Origin: Diadema setosum
Taxonomy: Eukaryota > Echinodermata > Echinoidea > Diadematoida > Diadematidae
DNA length: 64,000 nt
Direction of reading: 5' to 3'
Assembly: GCA_033980235.1 (NCBI GenBank)
Contig: CM067069.1
Coordinates: 951,501 to 1,015,500, forward strand
Part shown: piece by piece, positions 10,233-22,543 of the stretch
Layout of the letters: each line of letters opens with the position of its first letter
Numbering within the stretch: position 1 is the stretch's first letter
The notes under the pieces: generated by a model
Databases searched by the model: none
Told to the model about the DNA's origin: nothing
What the model saw: only the letters and a program-made list of their open reading frames with translations
Program-made: the position numbers and the translations under genes

Positions 10233-11464
10233 GTCGTGATAACATTTCTGTTTGTTAGCTTTTAAGTAGTTTTGACATTTTAGTACTGTATAAGGCCTAG
10301 TTTACCATCACAGCTGGCCGAGAATGTGTAGTGATTTATCCTCACAGTTTGCTCTGCAGAATAGACTCTAGGTGAATATAAAACTGACTGCTTTTTTACC
10401 ATTGAGTTTTGCTCCAATTTGTCTGCAAAGTTGGACGAGAATATAGAGATATTAACTTGGGATACGTGTTTTTGTATAGGCTATAGAGTTAGTGGTCGTG
10501 GTATAGTGGGATCAATACCTGTACAGTGAGTTAGTGTATTTAGTTGAAGTAGTATATGGAGAAGAATAATATTCTGATCTGATTCTACTCTCCGTATCAG
10601 ATTCCCTTGGTGCTGGTGTCGGACTATAGCACTTTAAATCTAGTCATATCAGTCTTGACCTCCTATTCTTCATTACATTATTTAGAAAGAAATCACGTTT
10701 ACAAGCACTGAGTCTGACCACTGCATGCTTAATTCCTCAGTGGTCGCAGTGCAACGATAGGTCTCCGCCGCCGAAACTCTCGGGGGTTTTAGGTCTCACA
10801 AGCTGTATCACTTAATGCGTAAATCAGTTAGTATTTCGGCTGACAGAATTTCAAGTCATACAGCACGGGGCTACATAGCGCAGTGCAAACACTTACAATC
10901 TGTGTATATCACACCCCAAGTCTTCAAAAGTAGGTAGCTTTCCTATTGATAATGGCTTCATGTATACCATACCGGACAACAATCAACGTTGAGCTACTCA
11001 TTGATAATCAGGATAATGATATAAAATACAATTTTTACAATCATATTATTTTGATGTAACTCTCAACGCATTATGTGGTTTCCTGCTTATTATGTTCGAT
11101 TTTTTTCAATATGTTTGTTTTCACAGCCGTAAAGTGTTATTTCATTGATGGTGCGCTGTTTTAGAAACATGAAGTAAATTGAATTAAATACATAATGTTA
11201 TTAATAACCATCGTAGGAATGATAATGCTAATGATGAAAATGATAATGATTGTATGCATAGCAGTAAGTAAAAAGCAATAAGGATAATACACGAATTACT
11301 GTTTGGCGATACCTTGCGGAATGGGGCCTCTTACGTGTTAACTCTATGCGTTCCGTTATCATTATCCTTGTCATGGCGGGATCCCACAGTAAGACAATTT
11401 GATATTGTTGATACATGTGTATAACCGTCTTGTCCGAGTATGTAGGCCCTATACGCTTAGTAGT
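10233..11464. other. No feature seen
   Basis: Mixed-composition sequence without an open frame or recognisable repeat. Confidence 0.5.
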
Positions 11465-11613
11465 CCATGAGCCAAGAGCCGAAATATGGGTTGTTGGTAC
11501 CACCCGAGGTGGCAAAACCTTTTTGGTGTCATTTTGTTTGTCGGATATAGATACGCTTATCAAGCTATGATAGCATTTCCAAATGAGTAGCTTAGTCATA
11601 ATAAATGAATTTT
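11465..11613 (-). repeat. Dispersed repeat X, copy 2
   Basis: It is the reverse complement of 5336-5460, including CAAGCTATGATAGCATTTC and ATGAGTAGCTTAGTCATA, with few differences. Homology weakens upstream of 11495, where GGCTCATGGACTA corresponds to GGCCCATGGACTA of the other copies. No GT array is attached here. Confidence 0.75.
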
Positions 11614-12078
11614 TAACCAATTTGGTCTCGTTTTTATATCCTTATACTTCTGAATCGAAACTAACCACTATACAAAATACGAGCACTGCCTTCTGTATGT
11701 CCACATGTGTTCTGTTGTAAACGCGGTGCGCTTAGTCTTCATTCAAGGCAGCGAAAGGAATATCCAAAGGGTTATGATGTCCACAGCTGCTGTCAAGCGG
11801 TGCGCTTAGTCTTTATCTAGAACAATGTACCGTTATCATATCTAAAGTTCCTAATAAAAGGGATTATCTATACTGTTTTTATACCACCCTCTCAACAAAT
11901 ACATCAGTTTTAAACAAAAATCACTCTGTTCATTTACAACATTATTAATTATAATGTATTGTAGTGTACCGGTACATTGTTTTTGCATAATCTTTCATTG
12001 TTGGATGAAAATAAAGCGACATTGGCGTAGTATTAGCTTTTTCAACCCAGCGTTTTCACCGGAAAATGATAAATAATT
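11614..12078. other. No feature seen
   Basis: The phrase GCGGTGCGCTTAGTCTT occurs twice (about 11722 and 11797) as a small local duplication. Nothing else is recognised. Confidence 0.45.
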
Positions 12079-12790
12079 GTTGCCATCTCAATGACAGATA
12101 GAAATTACTTCACTTCATAAGAGACAGCCGTGTTGCCATCTCAATGACAGATAGAAATGACTTCGCTTCATAAGAGACAGCCGTGTTGCCATCTACAGTG
12201 ACAGATAGAAATGTATACTTTACTTACTGTTGCCGTCTCAATGACACATAGAAATGTACTTTATTCCATAAGAGACAGCCGTGTTGCCATCTCAATGACA
12301 CATAGAAATGTACTTTATTCCATAAGAGACAGCCGTGTTGCCATCTCAGTGACACATATAGAAATGCACTTTACTTCGTAAGAGACAGCCGTGTTGCCAT
12401 CTCAATGACACATATAGTATATAGAAATTTACTTTACTTCATAAGAGACAGCCGTGTAATGTCAGATAGAAATGCACTTTTACTTCGTAAGAGACAGCCG
12501 TGTTGCCATCTACAATGTCAGATAGAAATGCACTTTTACTTCATAAGAGACAGCCGTGTTGCCATCTACAATAACAGATAGAAATTTACTTTACTTCAAG
12601 AGACAGCCGTGTTGCAATGTCAGATAGAAATGTACTTCATAAGAGACAGCCATGAAAATGTACTAAAATGACATATCAAAACGTACTACAATGACAGACA
12701 GAAATGCACTCTACTAGACAGCCGAGTGCACGCGAGTTGCCATCTCGCCGACAGATAGAACATAACGAGACCGCCGCGTTGCCACCCCGG
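12079..12790. repeat. Minisatellite, unit about 53 bp, about 12-13 copies
   Basis: Each unit reads roughly GTTGCCATCTCAATGACA, then GATAGAAAT, then an ACTTNNCTTCATAAG core and GAGACAGCCGT. Central copies are close to each other. Copies after about 12600 are shortened and diverged, ending with GTTGCCACCCC near 12780. Some units carry short insertions such as ATATAGTATATAG at about 12414. The gradient from regular centre to decayed right edge is typical of an array that turns over by unequal exchange or slippage. Confidence 0.95.
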
Positions 12791-13222
12791 TATGCCCGAC
12801 ATGAAAAAAGAAAAATGCACTGTAAGTATTTAAAGAAAACGACTGGTTCACAGATCTAAGCTTCGTGTGTGTTATGTACGTGTGTGCGCGCGGGTGCAGT
12901 GGTGTGTGTGTGGCGAAGTACGGAGACTGACTGATGGTTTCATGCTGAGAATTATCTTTTAACATTCTGTTAGCATGTGATTGCGACCGTGGTTGAAAGA
13001 AGAGATTAATGAAAATCGATTCCTTGGTATGATACTGTGATATTTAGAATTTTATAATCGTTTTCATATCAAGTTGAGCCCATTGACGTTGCGTTAGATA
13101 GACGAAGTGATGGCTACGGCTCTACACTGATGATCTCCGTTCAGTCTACCGCGCACACGTGCTGCGCACGTCCTTAACGGACCAATGAACGGATGGCAAC
13201 ACGGCTGGCGCTAGCCGACAGT
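12791..13222. other. No feature seen
   Basis: A GT-rich patch (12868-12912) is present. No gene or repeat is recognised. Confidence 0.45.
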
Positions 13223-13308
13223 GTACCAATACCTGGCCTGGCCCATGGACTATAGTGGGATTCAATCTAACAACTCTTCCAGAAGTTATTGAAAATATTT
13301 GCGTGTGT

Positions 13309-13347
<39 letters not shown>

Positions 13348-13380
13348 TGTGTATGTATGTATGTCAGTAGAATTTTGCCT
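13223..13380 (+). repeat. Dispersed repeat X, copy 3, with (GT)n
   Basis: It matches 5450-5545 base for base apart from a few substitutions (for example CTGGCCTGGCCCATGGACTA and CAACTCTTCCAG) and then enters a GT array at about 13303-13362. Sequence beyond the array (CAGTAGAATTTTGCCTGC) is visible here, so this copy shows what probably lies beyond the assembly gap in copy 1. Confidence 0.75.
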
Positions 13381-13604
13381 GCTTCTGCAATAAACGCAAT
13401 CAGAGGCAGCCACACCAAGAGCCTGGGTGTAGCTCCTATAGCTCTTTATAGACTTACATAATTTCTGTTATTGTGCACCAAGACCATCGAAACCAAGCAA
13501 ACCCGTTAATATTTCTCGGAAATTCAGTCCGATCACCTGCAGTCGGGATGGGAACGAGCGGAAAAGATTGTTCTGATATCTATGAGTAAATTGACAAGTG
13601 TCAG

Positions 13605-13736
13605 CCGTCATCTTTCCAATTTAAGTTGAATTTTGAAGACCACCTGCCGGCCCCGAAGCAAGATATTTTCGAAAGGTTTACAGCGGCAGTTTCCTACATC
13701 AAAAACGGAACCGGCGTTCTGATCCCCTCCCCTGAG
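13605..13736 (+). CDS. Possible isolated coding exon, weakly ACBP-like
   Basis: An open frame from 13590 contains FERFTAAVSYIKNGTGVL followed by IPSPE, and then a plausible donor (GAG/GTACCC after 13736). An AG at 13603-13604 could be the acceptor, but its pyrimidine tract is poor. The spacing F-x-AAV-xx-I-x-N...G...PS-x-E resembles the first helix of acyl-CoA-binding domains, which bind long-chain acyl-CoA esters in the cytosol or at membranes. The rest of such a domain (the YKQAT motif) is not in the window. The resemblance is short and may be chance. No other exon of the same gene is recognised. Confidence 0.2.
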
Positions 13737-15803
13737 GTACCCGTTGCTTTTTCCTTTTCAAAGTTACTGCATATAGCGAACAATCAGGAATTTTATATGT
13801 GCTGTATTGGTGTCGATGTTCTTTTCTGTTGACAGTATAAATATGGTTAAAGGCAAAATTTCTAATTGTGTGAGTGCGTGTGTACTTGTGTGTTTGTGTG
13901 TGTTTTTGTGGCTTGGGGTGAGGGCAGTGTTCTTTCTTCGTTCTCCTTTTTGCCGCCCTGCTAGTCTAAAAACAAAAACAAAAACAAACAAACAAACAAA
14001 CAAACAAACAAAAAACACCACTCGAACAGTTTCCCCGAAACCCGTTTCATTTATTTATTTATTTCAGCTGTTCATGTTCCTATTTTTTTCGTTTCTTTTG
14101 CCTAAAGAGTACTATGGACGTACATCTTGAGAATAATTGGGGCCTATACAGATATTTACAACGAGCGAAAAACTTTTAAAATTGTGCGTTTGAGTTGACA
14201 TGAACAGAATATGTACCGTAAAGCTTACGATCAACCCCTATTACGGCTCCACGTCTGGTCCGTATAATTGCCTTGGTAACATAAATGTTAGACTGTGTGA
14301 TAGACAACAGTATCATGATCCCCCCCCCCCCCCGCCTGAAAACTGTAAGGATTTCAATCTAGACCATAACGTTTAATTAAAGTGTTTAACTAGTCATCTA
14401 TTATACCCTGGCCAAATTAAGGTAATGCATAACGTGTATTCGTTTGAGCAACGTGTCTTTTAGGATAACAACAATACCTATTAATTCTAACAGATAGCTG
14501 TTATTGCTTGGTGGGTCAATAATCAGAAGGCCTAGGACTGACTCTTATGGCCTTTCGCTAATCAGCGTGGCGCCCGTTGTGACGTCAGTTGTAGAGGTAT
14601 CGCCCACGGGCGGATAAAGTGCGCTGCAACAGAAATGCAAGGGGTGTGAATATGCAATCGTGATAGATGAGGTCTTTGGACTTCTTTCACGAATTACTTT
14701 CCGTCGATGTAGACATTACCACGTCACCTCCGAAAGGGGAAAGAAGTGACAAACTCCAAGATTCAATAACAAGGCCTCTTGCCCACTACAATTCTATATG
14801 CATTTAGCTCAACACATGTATCAACGTGTTCGTTGTTCAGTTCATTGCAACGACATTTACTTCCTGTAAATGTATTCATTTTAAGTACAGACAACAATGA
14901 AGATATTATTTCAGCATGCTACAGGGGGCACATCTCTTGCAGTAAAGAACTTGTCTACGAATGTGCTCTTAACATAAGTGAATATGGTATTCCGTGATGT
15001 GCGATATCAGTAAATGGAGATACAAAACCGAGGTAAGAACAAAGACGTATAGAGACATCATAATTGGACGTAGACAGACGAAGACAGAATCAAAGAATAG
15101 GGACACACAGACAGACAGACAATGGCATTGACAGGGACATCACCTTCGACTTACATAATCATGATAATAAGAATAGGGACATATGGCACACAAAAGACAA
15201 GTATAAAATCAGAGAGATACTGCCCATCCGAACTTTGTGAACTTTTTTTCAGTACGCCAATCACGTTTTTCGAGAAACTCATGTATGTGACGCCTATACA
15301 AGAGACGTTTTTGTATAACAATCAAAGTGCTTCTCAAAGTGGGATAACTTAGTTTGACATATTCCATTTAAAAGCTCGTTTGACATTTGTATGTATCTAC
15401 AGGATTTAATGAAATACTTTTTAATGCATGACACATTATTATTATATCTTTATTGACCATTACGCTAATTCCTTGCCACAATATATTATTGGATTTCAAT
15501 CTGACATGCCCATTTTTCCTTTGTTATCTTTCACATTTCCTTTAATTTTACTTTCATTTTTACAGAACGATGGTGCAGGGCAGGGCCTGTTCATCGGTCA
15601 GGGTTGAGTTATTTTCTTGCTTGCGATCCTTCCAATATACACCCGAGCCATTATAATCTCATTCAAATAAAGTTATACTTGTATCTTAAAGTGATAGTGA
15701 TTTAGGTTGATTGAGACCAAGGACCCTCTGTATCTGACATAACCGTGTTTACAATTTTTTTTTTTTGATAAAAAAAAATAATTAGATATTCATTTTCGGG
15801 TCT
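13737..15803. other. Unassigned, with minor simple repeats
   Basis: This contains a (CAAA)n tract (13966-14016), a short TTTA run (about 14049-14063) and a C homopolymer (about 14320-14333). Frames in this interval are short and show no domain. I see no gene. Confidence 0.5.
13966..14016. repeat. (CAAA)n microsatellite
   Basis: Repeats of CAAA and CAAAAA give lysine/threonine/asparagine-like translation artefacts on the + strand. Confidence 0.9.
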
Positions 15804-15993
15804 AGGGCAATTACCCCCTGGGCAATTTCCCCAGACCCTTCCCTTGACGATAAATGGTAATCCCAATCCTGAACCTAATCCTAACCTAACCCCAACTCTA
15901 ACCCTAAACCTAACCATAATCCTAATCTCTACTCTAACCTTGTCACTAACCAGTATTTAGGCTGGGGTTATTGTTCTCGGAGGTAATTGCCCT
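15804..15993. mobile_element. Small inverted-repeat element with telomere-like filling
   Basis: The ends are inverted copies over about 34 bp: AGGGCAATTACCCCC on the left and its near complement GGAGGTAATTGCCCT on the right, with CCCCAG/CTGGGG also paired. Between them lies a degenerate array of CCTAAC, CCTAAT and CCCTAAA units (about 15864-15945), close to the animal telomere repeat CCCTAA. No frame is present. The TIRs point to a nonautonomous DNA transposon. The filling may be captured telomeric sequence or a convergent simple repeat. Confidence 0.75.
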
Positions 15994-16713
15994 GTATACG
16001 TCATTTTCGTCTTTTACGTTCGAGTTCTGCGCGTATTATGTTGTTCATTATCAACCTGATTGTAGACGCCTTTGAAAACAGGCGTCGGCTGACAAGATAA
16101 ATGAGTGGAGAATGAAAATAGAATTCCATTCATAAAACACCTCACTGACCTTTAATAGTCCCCGACATTTAATTCATAAATCGATGGAAAATCAAAGAGT
16201 TATTTGGAGGTATGCTAAGTTACGAATGTGATTCTGTATAAGAATAAAAAGACTCACGTAATGAAAAAGAAATTGAACCAAGAGTCATCTAATTACTTAG
16301 CAGGTTACTTCGGTGGAGCTAATATTCCACCTGCGTCATAACCGGATGAATAAGCTCATGTGAGTTTCGTCTTTATTTATTTTCATCAGTTAACTTCAGT
16401 TTATTTTAGTCATAAAACAATATGAATATACAATACATATTAACATGGATCGATCGTAATTATCTATGTGAATACAACAGACTAAAACTGGAGAATATGG
16501 CTGTCTCTGCATAATCAAACTCTTTGTTACACGTCACAATGATAAAAGCAAATAATATGTTGGTGTCTGCCAGGCAGAAGTGCCCTCTACCGTGTAATTT
16601 TGACTTCAAAATTCCAATGTTTGGTTTGTGACACATTTCGACAGTTTTGAAAGCTCTTAATTCATATGCTGTGACCATATTTATTATTATTTCCTTATTT
16701 GAGCGTGCGAGCC
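15994..16713. other. No feature seen
   Basis: AT-rich sequence without supported features. Confidence 0.5.
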
Positions 16714-17157
16714 TTAAAGGTACTAGCCCACATTTGCAAACCCACGAAAATCAAAACTGCATAAAACAGGTCCAATATGACTTCAAGTACAAGTTATAAC
16801 AGCAACATACCTCACCTGTTGCTCTTTGTCTATACCATTCGATAAAATAGAGAAAATCATCGTTTTAAAATCAATTTTCAAACCGGGTCAACCCGACCCA
16901 AAATCGAATTGCGAGCGCGGGCTAGCTACGTACATTAACTTACACATGTATCGCATGCATGTAGTATACGCGCGTGGACCGGAGCTAGCGAGCGTTTTTA
17001 TACGCATGCATACGGTGCATTTTCATTTATTTTGTATGAAAGTAATGGACTAATTGGAACGAAATTTTGCACAGGTGTTACTGCAATCATACCCAAACTC
17101 CATGCTAACTATGAGACCAATTGCTGCAGGTTTACAAATGTGGTCTAATGCCTTTAA
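16714..17157. mobile_element. TTAA-flanked MITE, 436 bp
   Basis: TTAA occurs at 16714-16717 and 17154-17157. Between them the ends are inverted repeats of about 25 bp (AGGTACTAGCCCACATTTGC on the left; the right end is the complement of AGGCATTAGACCACATTTG). The TTAA target duplication limits the family to TTAA-targeting transposases such as Kolobok or piggyBac. The AGG start fits Kolobok-like ends better than the CCC start of piggyBac. The centre (16905-17030) is clearly richer in GC and CpG than its flanks. There is no transposase frame. Confidence 0.85.
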
Positions 17158-17215
17158 GGCCGTTGTGTCGGCCTATGATAGATACAGAAAATGTAAGTCA
17201 TCTTAACCCACCCCT

Positions 17216-17225
17216 TCACACACAT

Positions 17226-17283
<58 letters not shown>

Positions 17284-17295
17284 ACACACATACAC
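17216..17295. repeat. (CA)n microsatellite
   Basis: About 35 CA units with two ACATA interruptions. Confidence 0.95.
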
Positions 17296-20200
17296 GAAAG
17301 AGAAAAAAAAATAAAAGAGTGACTTTACAAATTGACCTCACAACATTAATTTGAAATGAAGGCTATTCGCAAACTTTCAACATAACCCGCCGGTCTTTAA
17401 ACGTTTTTAAAAAAATCGAGCTTAGTTTTAATGAGTTATGTAACGTGATTATACTCATTAACATTTGCCTGTATATCTATAAACATTTGCTGGTTCATCC
17501 ACCTTTTCTAACATGGAGTCGAGAGACACACTTCTGTAATATATTGGCAATCTGACCTGATCATTGTGCCTAACGTGTTCAGTTCGGAGCAATGAACGAT
17601 TGACAATGAATTATTTATCACAATCGATATGATGCACCGCAAAGAAGTATTCTATGTCTGCATGCCATTCACAACAAATAATATGCGAAAATGGATTCGG
17701 ACTGTGACTGTAGTTAGTCATCAATCATGGAGAATAAAAAACCTAAACAAACTTGTCATATTGCTTCTAGAGGGTGTTTGGTCATTGATTACAGTAATAT
17801 GGTAGGTAAATGTAAACTAAAACTCCAAGGAGGGATTGGCAATTCATTCAAAGCAGAAAGTCTCGCTGAGGAATGAAATAAGCCGATGCTACCAACGCTC
17901 CAATGGAGTATTAATACCGGTCAATAACCACAAATCCAGACATTCTACTCAGCCATTCGCTACCAGCAGCACCGCAGCCGGCATCCGTTTCGGTCATAAT
18001 GCTAGTACCGATATAAGTCAGCAATTTCCGCTGTTTTTACCTATTAAATAAGGCTACGTCGTCTTAGCACTCCCTAATGGGCTTAATAAGACTGTTCTTG
18101 GATTATTTTCAGCTCTCATGGGGTTTTTCGACTTCTCAATGGCATCATCATAGACGCACCGACAGAGAGACAGAGAGAAAAAATAAGAGACACACACATA
18201 CATTCACAAACACACGTACACTCACAACAATACACGTGACTCAGGCTTTCATTCCAAAGAATCATTCGAAAGAATCTTGGAGAATATAGATTACAGGTCT
18301 CCTCATTGTCAGAATGCGTTAAACACAGACGATAGCGGATAGGAATTTGAAAAGTGTGTGTTTGACTATTACAGTACGTTTACAAACCACAAACCTTACA
18401 TCTCATGAAGTGATGAATCATGGGATTGATGCTTATTCCAGAGAAGATATATCATCATGTATACAATGCCTTGATAGATAAATAAATATGGAATACTAAA
18501 TAATGGCAACAAAAAAAAGATTGTGCAAACAGACTATATTATGACGTCTTAATTAAATCGCTTCCTCATTCAATCTATGACAAAAGAATAGAATATTCAA
18601 TTGAGTTATTGATCCTTATATCATATCTAATGCAAAATGTTATAGGTCCTATATGACCTCCTCTTGATTCTCGTCATTATCACTATATTTCAATTTGGAT
18701 ATATCACGAAAAAAACAACAACTATCGATTGCTTTAGGTACTGTTTCAATCCTAATTACTTCAGATTGGCAAAGACAAACGAAGAAAGAATCTACTACTC
18801 GTTGATTCCTCCCCCTATTTTTAAACCCACCTGGTTACGTACCAGCATCGTCTTATCGATCTATATCAGATCAAGGACTACCATGTAATCTCTGAGGTTG
18901 TAACGAATTTCACTTAGTAGTTTCAACAGAGTTGCATGAAAGAGCAATTTTTAGAAGCAAAACAATCTGCCAGCAGGGAGAAAATATTCATATCGGTATT
19001 CACTTTAAATCATGAGTAGAAATTGATCAGCGTCTCCATTCGAATTCTTGATCCTTCCACAAAGAAAGATCATCTGAAAAATTCGACATTCTGATCTTCC
19101 GTGGCCTCATGGTAAATCAAGGCAAAACCTTTTCTTTCATACAAATACTCATTCCCTGGCTGCCCTGTGTAAAGACACAATAATTATGGTTTTCTGTTAT
19201 GTTAAAGTGTGAGAAAAGACATCTTAAAATCACTCGCAGTGATTGAGATGGATTAATGATACCTTCGTTAATCTAGAGTGATTCGCGGTTAAAACATAAA
19301 TACATTTTTTGTTTACATTTCAAGCTTCATGCACTTTTCTAACAGTAGATATAGACGAGCGAGGTCAAAGTAATCATCAAAAGACATTCGCGCGACATGT
19401 AACTGATATACTTTGTTTAAAGTCGTGGTTTTAATGATTTCGTTTTCATTTTATTATCATTTAGTTTCCAATAACTCAAAACATTTACATATACAAAGTA
19501 ACACAAGCTCACTGCAATGCTGAAACAAAAGAAAATACTGTGGCCTTTCTGACTTTACAGAACTAAAATCAAAACTGTTGGAGATAGAGGGAACAGCTGA
19601 AAAGCAAAGCTTGAAGCAATCAATGTATAAACACATGAACGATATTCTAAATTACACAATCCTTTTATTAGAAGAACATTAAATAAATTTGTGTAGGAAA
19701 ATATGAACATTTTGTCATGTTACGCGTTCAGAAGAACCAAGAGAGGAGCTTTTCAATGCTTACTTGTTTTTAGCATGTTATTGAAACGTCATTGTCGAGT
19801 AATTCAAGGCATGGATGCCGAGGAACGCATTTGAAAACATAGGAATGACGGGTGAATAACAATGCAGACTGCAAGCATGGAGCTTGTGTTTTCAGAAGGC
19901 TGGATTCCGTACCGTCAGTCTTCTGTCAGACTGACAAAAACCCTGAACACACGTGTGCTTCTGCGATAAAAAGTAAATTCTTTTGTTGTTCTTGTTGTTT
20001 TTATGTCAAATAAAGCATTGGATGGTTAGTGTTTGAGTATTCACGGCGATTTTAGTGCTTAATTTGTGGCAAAATCGCTGACTCAAAGAGAGATAGAACT
20101 GGCAACTTTACGTATTCGTTTAATCAAATTGAGATACAACGGTTGGACTACCTGCGACGCATGCTGCATATCAGATTGTTAGCTTCAGACGACCTTGTCA

Positions 20201-22039
20201 AGGTTTCCCGCCAATAGATTCTAGGATGTTAACCTGTTGCGCATTGTAGCTTGAGAGTGTAGGAACTATACACCGGAGGGCAGGCCATTGTTCTCCGCAG
20301 CAGAGAAGAAAGTCAATATCGGTGCTTGGTTCGGAGTTACTTGACTTTGTGTCTTTAACCAACCATCTATCGTCTTTCACGAAGAAAGTTTAAAGCTACT
20401 TCTGGCTGAAATCAGAGGAAAGGTCAAACCACCCTCGATCATGGTGGAATCGATTTTTATCTGCCAGAATGATGCTGTGTTTCTTTATTCAAAGATGAAA
20501 ACAGGAAAACATGGCATGTTTCACAAAAGGGAGAATGTGCACTGCCAGTCATGTCATGGAAATAACGAGAGACTCGTAAGTGGTGTATAACCCAGGACAC
20601 CATAAAGTTTAAAAGTTGAAAAAGCACTGAACATGGTCATGATATTGCTTGGGTAAGACAGGCTATAATAGCCACTGTCAATGGGTTACAAGGAGTGAAG
20701 ATGTGATAGCTACTTCGAAAATCGTTCGTTCTTCTTAACAAGGCATGTCATATCATATCATATCATACATACAGCAAGGGTTCTGAAGGATCAACATGCA
20801 CGTTATATCTGATAATCAATGTTTAATTGCTCGAATAGAGACAGCTCAGAGGACTATGTAGTTTGCGAATCACGTGACTGCAGGCATACAGATATATATT
20901 AGCTAGTTGCCAAGGTATGAAGCTGGACTTTCTGCTTTGCATTGCATATCTGAAAAATATTACAACGAGTATTACTGATGACCAGTTAATTGAACGTACA
21001 TTTACTTACCAGATGATAATGTCGAAGTAATGTCTCCAAAGGTGCGCATGCGTCCTGTGTTTGTACATGTCTTTGTTGTATCATGGTTGATAGTGCTGAA
21101 TATGAGAGTGCATTTATTTATAATAAGTATGATATTATGTGAGAGATAGATAAGATGATAAAAAGAATGGACTTCTTTGTTCTCTGTGAAGCACAACTCG
21201 GTTATAAGAACATAACTGGTTGCTACGGATCAATCATGGTCGTTTTCTTTCGTAAAGCGGTAAACGTGGTAAAAACATTTTGTAATTTTTTGTTTGTCCT
21301 CCGTTTTCGGAGCGATGGAATTCAAACATTACTTGTTCAGTGTAACAAACATGATCTGTTGATTCTGCTCTCTACTTGATAAATGCACAAATTATACGCC
21401 GGTTGAGATTGACATAATCATCATTTGTATTCATGCTGTGATGTAATTCCCGCTTATTGTGTTCCTATGTATGCAAGTAATCTTGGAAAGAAAAAAAAAT
21501 ATAAATAGATCAACAAAAGTATTACACTCATAATCATTTATTCTAGTTTTTATTCCAGTTATTATCCTATGTGTTGACACAAGGATGACAATGACCATAT
21601 AGCAGGAACAAGATAAAAAAAAAATTGATTACAGAGAAGTGAAATAGTATTTGCGTGAGATTGACTGACCTGTCTTGATTTAGGAAGCTTACGTGACAAA
21701 GGTCAGTGCCTAAAGCCGTGATTTGAGTAAGATAATTTGTATAACCTGAAATAGCACAGCACGTCTTCGTGACTGAGACCACACTTCGCACATCAGAGGT
21801 AAAGGATATCGCAAGAGAAGATCTAGATTCTTTAAAAGCGTTATTGTCTATTTTAGTATGACGATTATTGAACACCAAACAAATTCACTGGCATTTGACA
21901 CATCAAAAGATACTTCAAGCCTCTTTCACAACTGGTCGGTGACCAGTTTGCGAATGCCTACAGCAGTTTTTGTTTTGTTTTGTTTTTCTTTCAGGGCTTT
22001 TCACAACCGATTATTTGGTGTCTTGTCAGCATCGAAAGT
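17296..22039. other. 4.7 kb without recognised features
   Basis: This is one of the longest plain stretches. It contains a small CATAT array (about 20750-20770) and a short 8-bp inverted repeat around 19914-19936. Open frames are all under about 105 codons and lack protein-like composition or splice context. It could be intron or intergenic DNA. Confidence 0.5.
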
Positions 22040-22330
22040 GTTGCAGGCGGTCGTGAATCGTCGCATCTTAACTTTGAACAAACTCAAGGTGCGAACAGAT
22101 GCGATCCATTCACTCGCATCATCTCGGAGGACCAGTTGTGTGATTGTCGTATGAGTGTTGCAAGACCCTGCAAGACTTAATTTGAGACTTCGCACGACTC
22201 TATAGTCGCGTTCTGTCGGCTGGTGGTCGTGAAACACTCGCAAGTGTGCTAGCGGACGGATTTTGTGAGTGGGTGCGATTATGCTAAGACCATGAGACTG
22301 TAACAGGACCGATCGCAGCACATCCTATAC
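22040..22330. repeat. Degenerate TCGCA/GTCGTG array, left
   Basis: Short motifs such as GTCGTGAA, GTCGCATC, CACTCGCA, CTTCGCACGAC and AACACTCGCAAG recur irregularly on both strands. A similar cluster lies at 23890-24040, and other transposons sit between them. Irregular subterminal arrays of this kind mark the ends of many DNA transposons, so the pair may be the two ends of one element of about 2 kb. I could not find clean terminal inverted repeats. Confidence 0.5.
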
Positions 22331-22482
22331 CACGTTTTACTACCATGACTACCGTCATGACCGTTACACGACTGTATAAGACTGTACGCAACTATTCCTT
22401 GGGGAATACAACGGGACTTTGGAGATGAGCCTCAAAGTGTTCTCAGCCTTTGATGAACAAGGATGGATACTCTTCTTCTTTC

Positions 22483-22518
22483 CTCTCCTCCTCCTCCTCC
22501 TCCTCCTCCTCCTCCTCA
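22483..22518. repeat. (CTC)n microsatellite
   Basis: About 12 CTC units within a pyrimidine-rich stretch. It reads as poly-serine in one frame, which is not a gene. Confidence 0.9.
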
Positions 22519-22543
22519 CTTTCCTTTCCCTCTCTCTGGTCTA

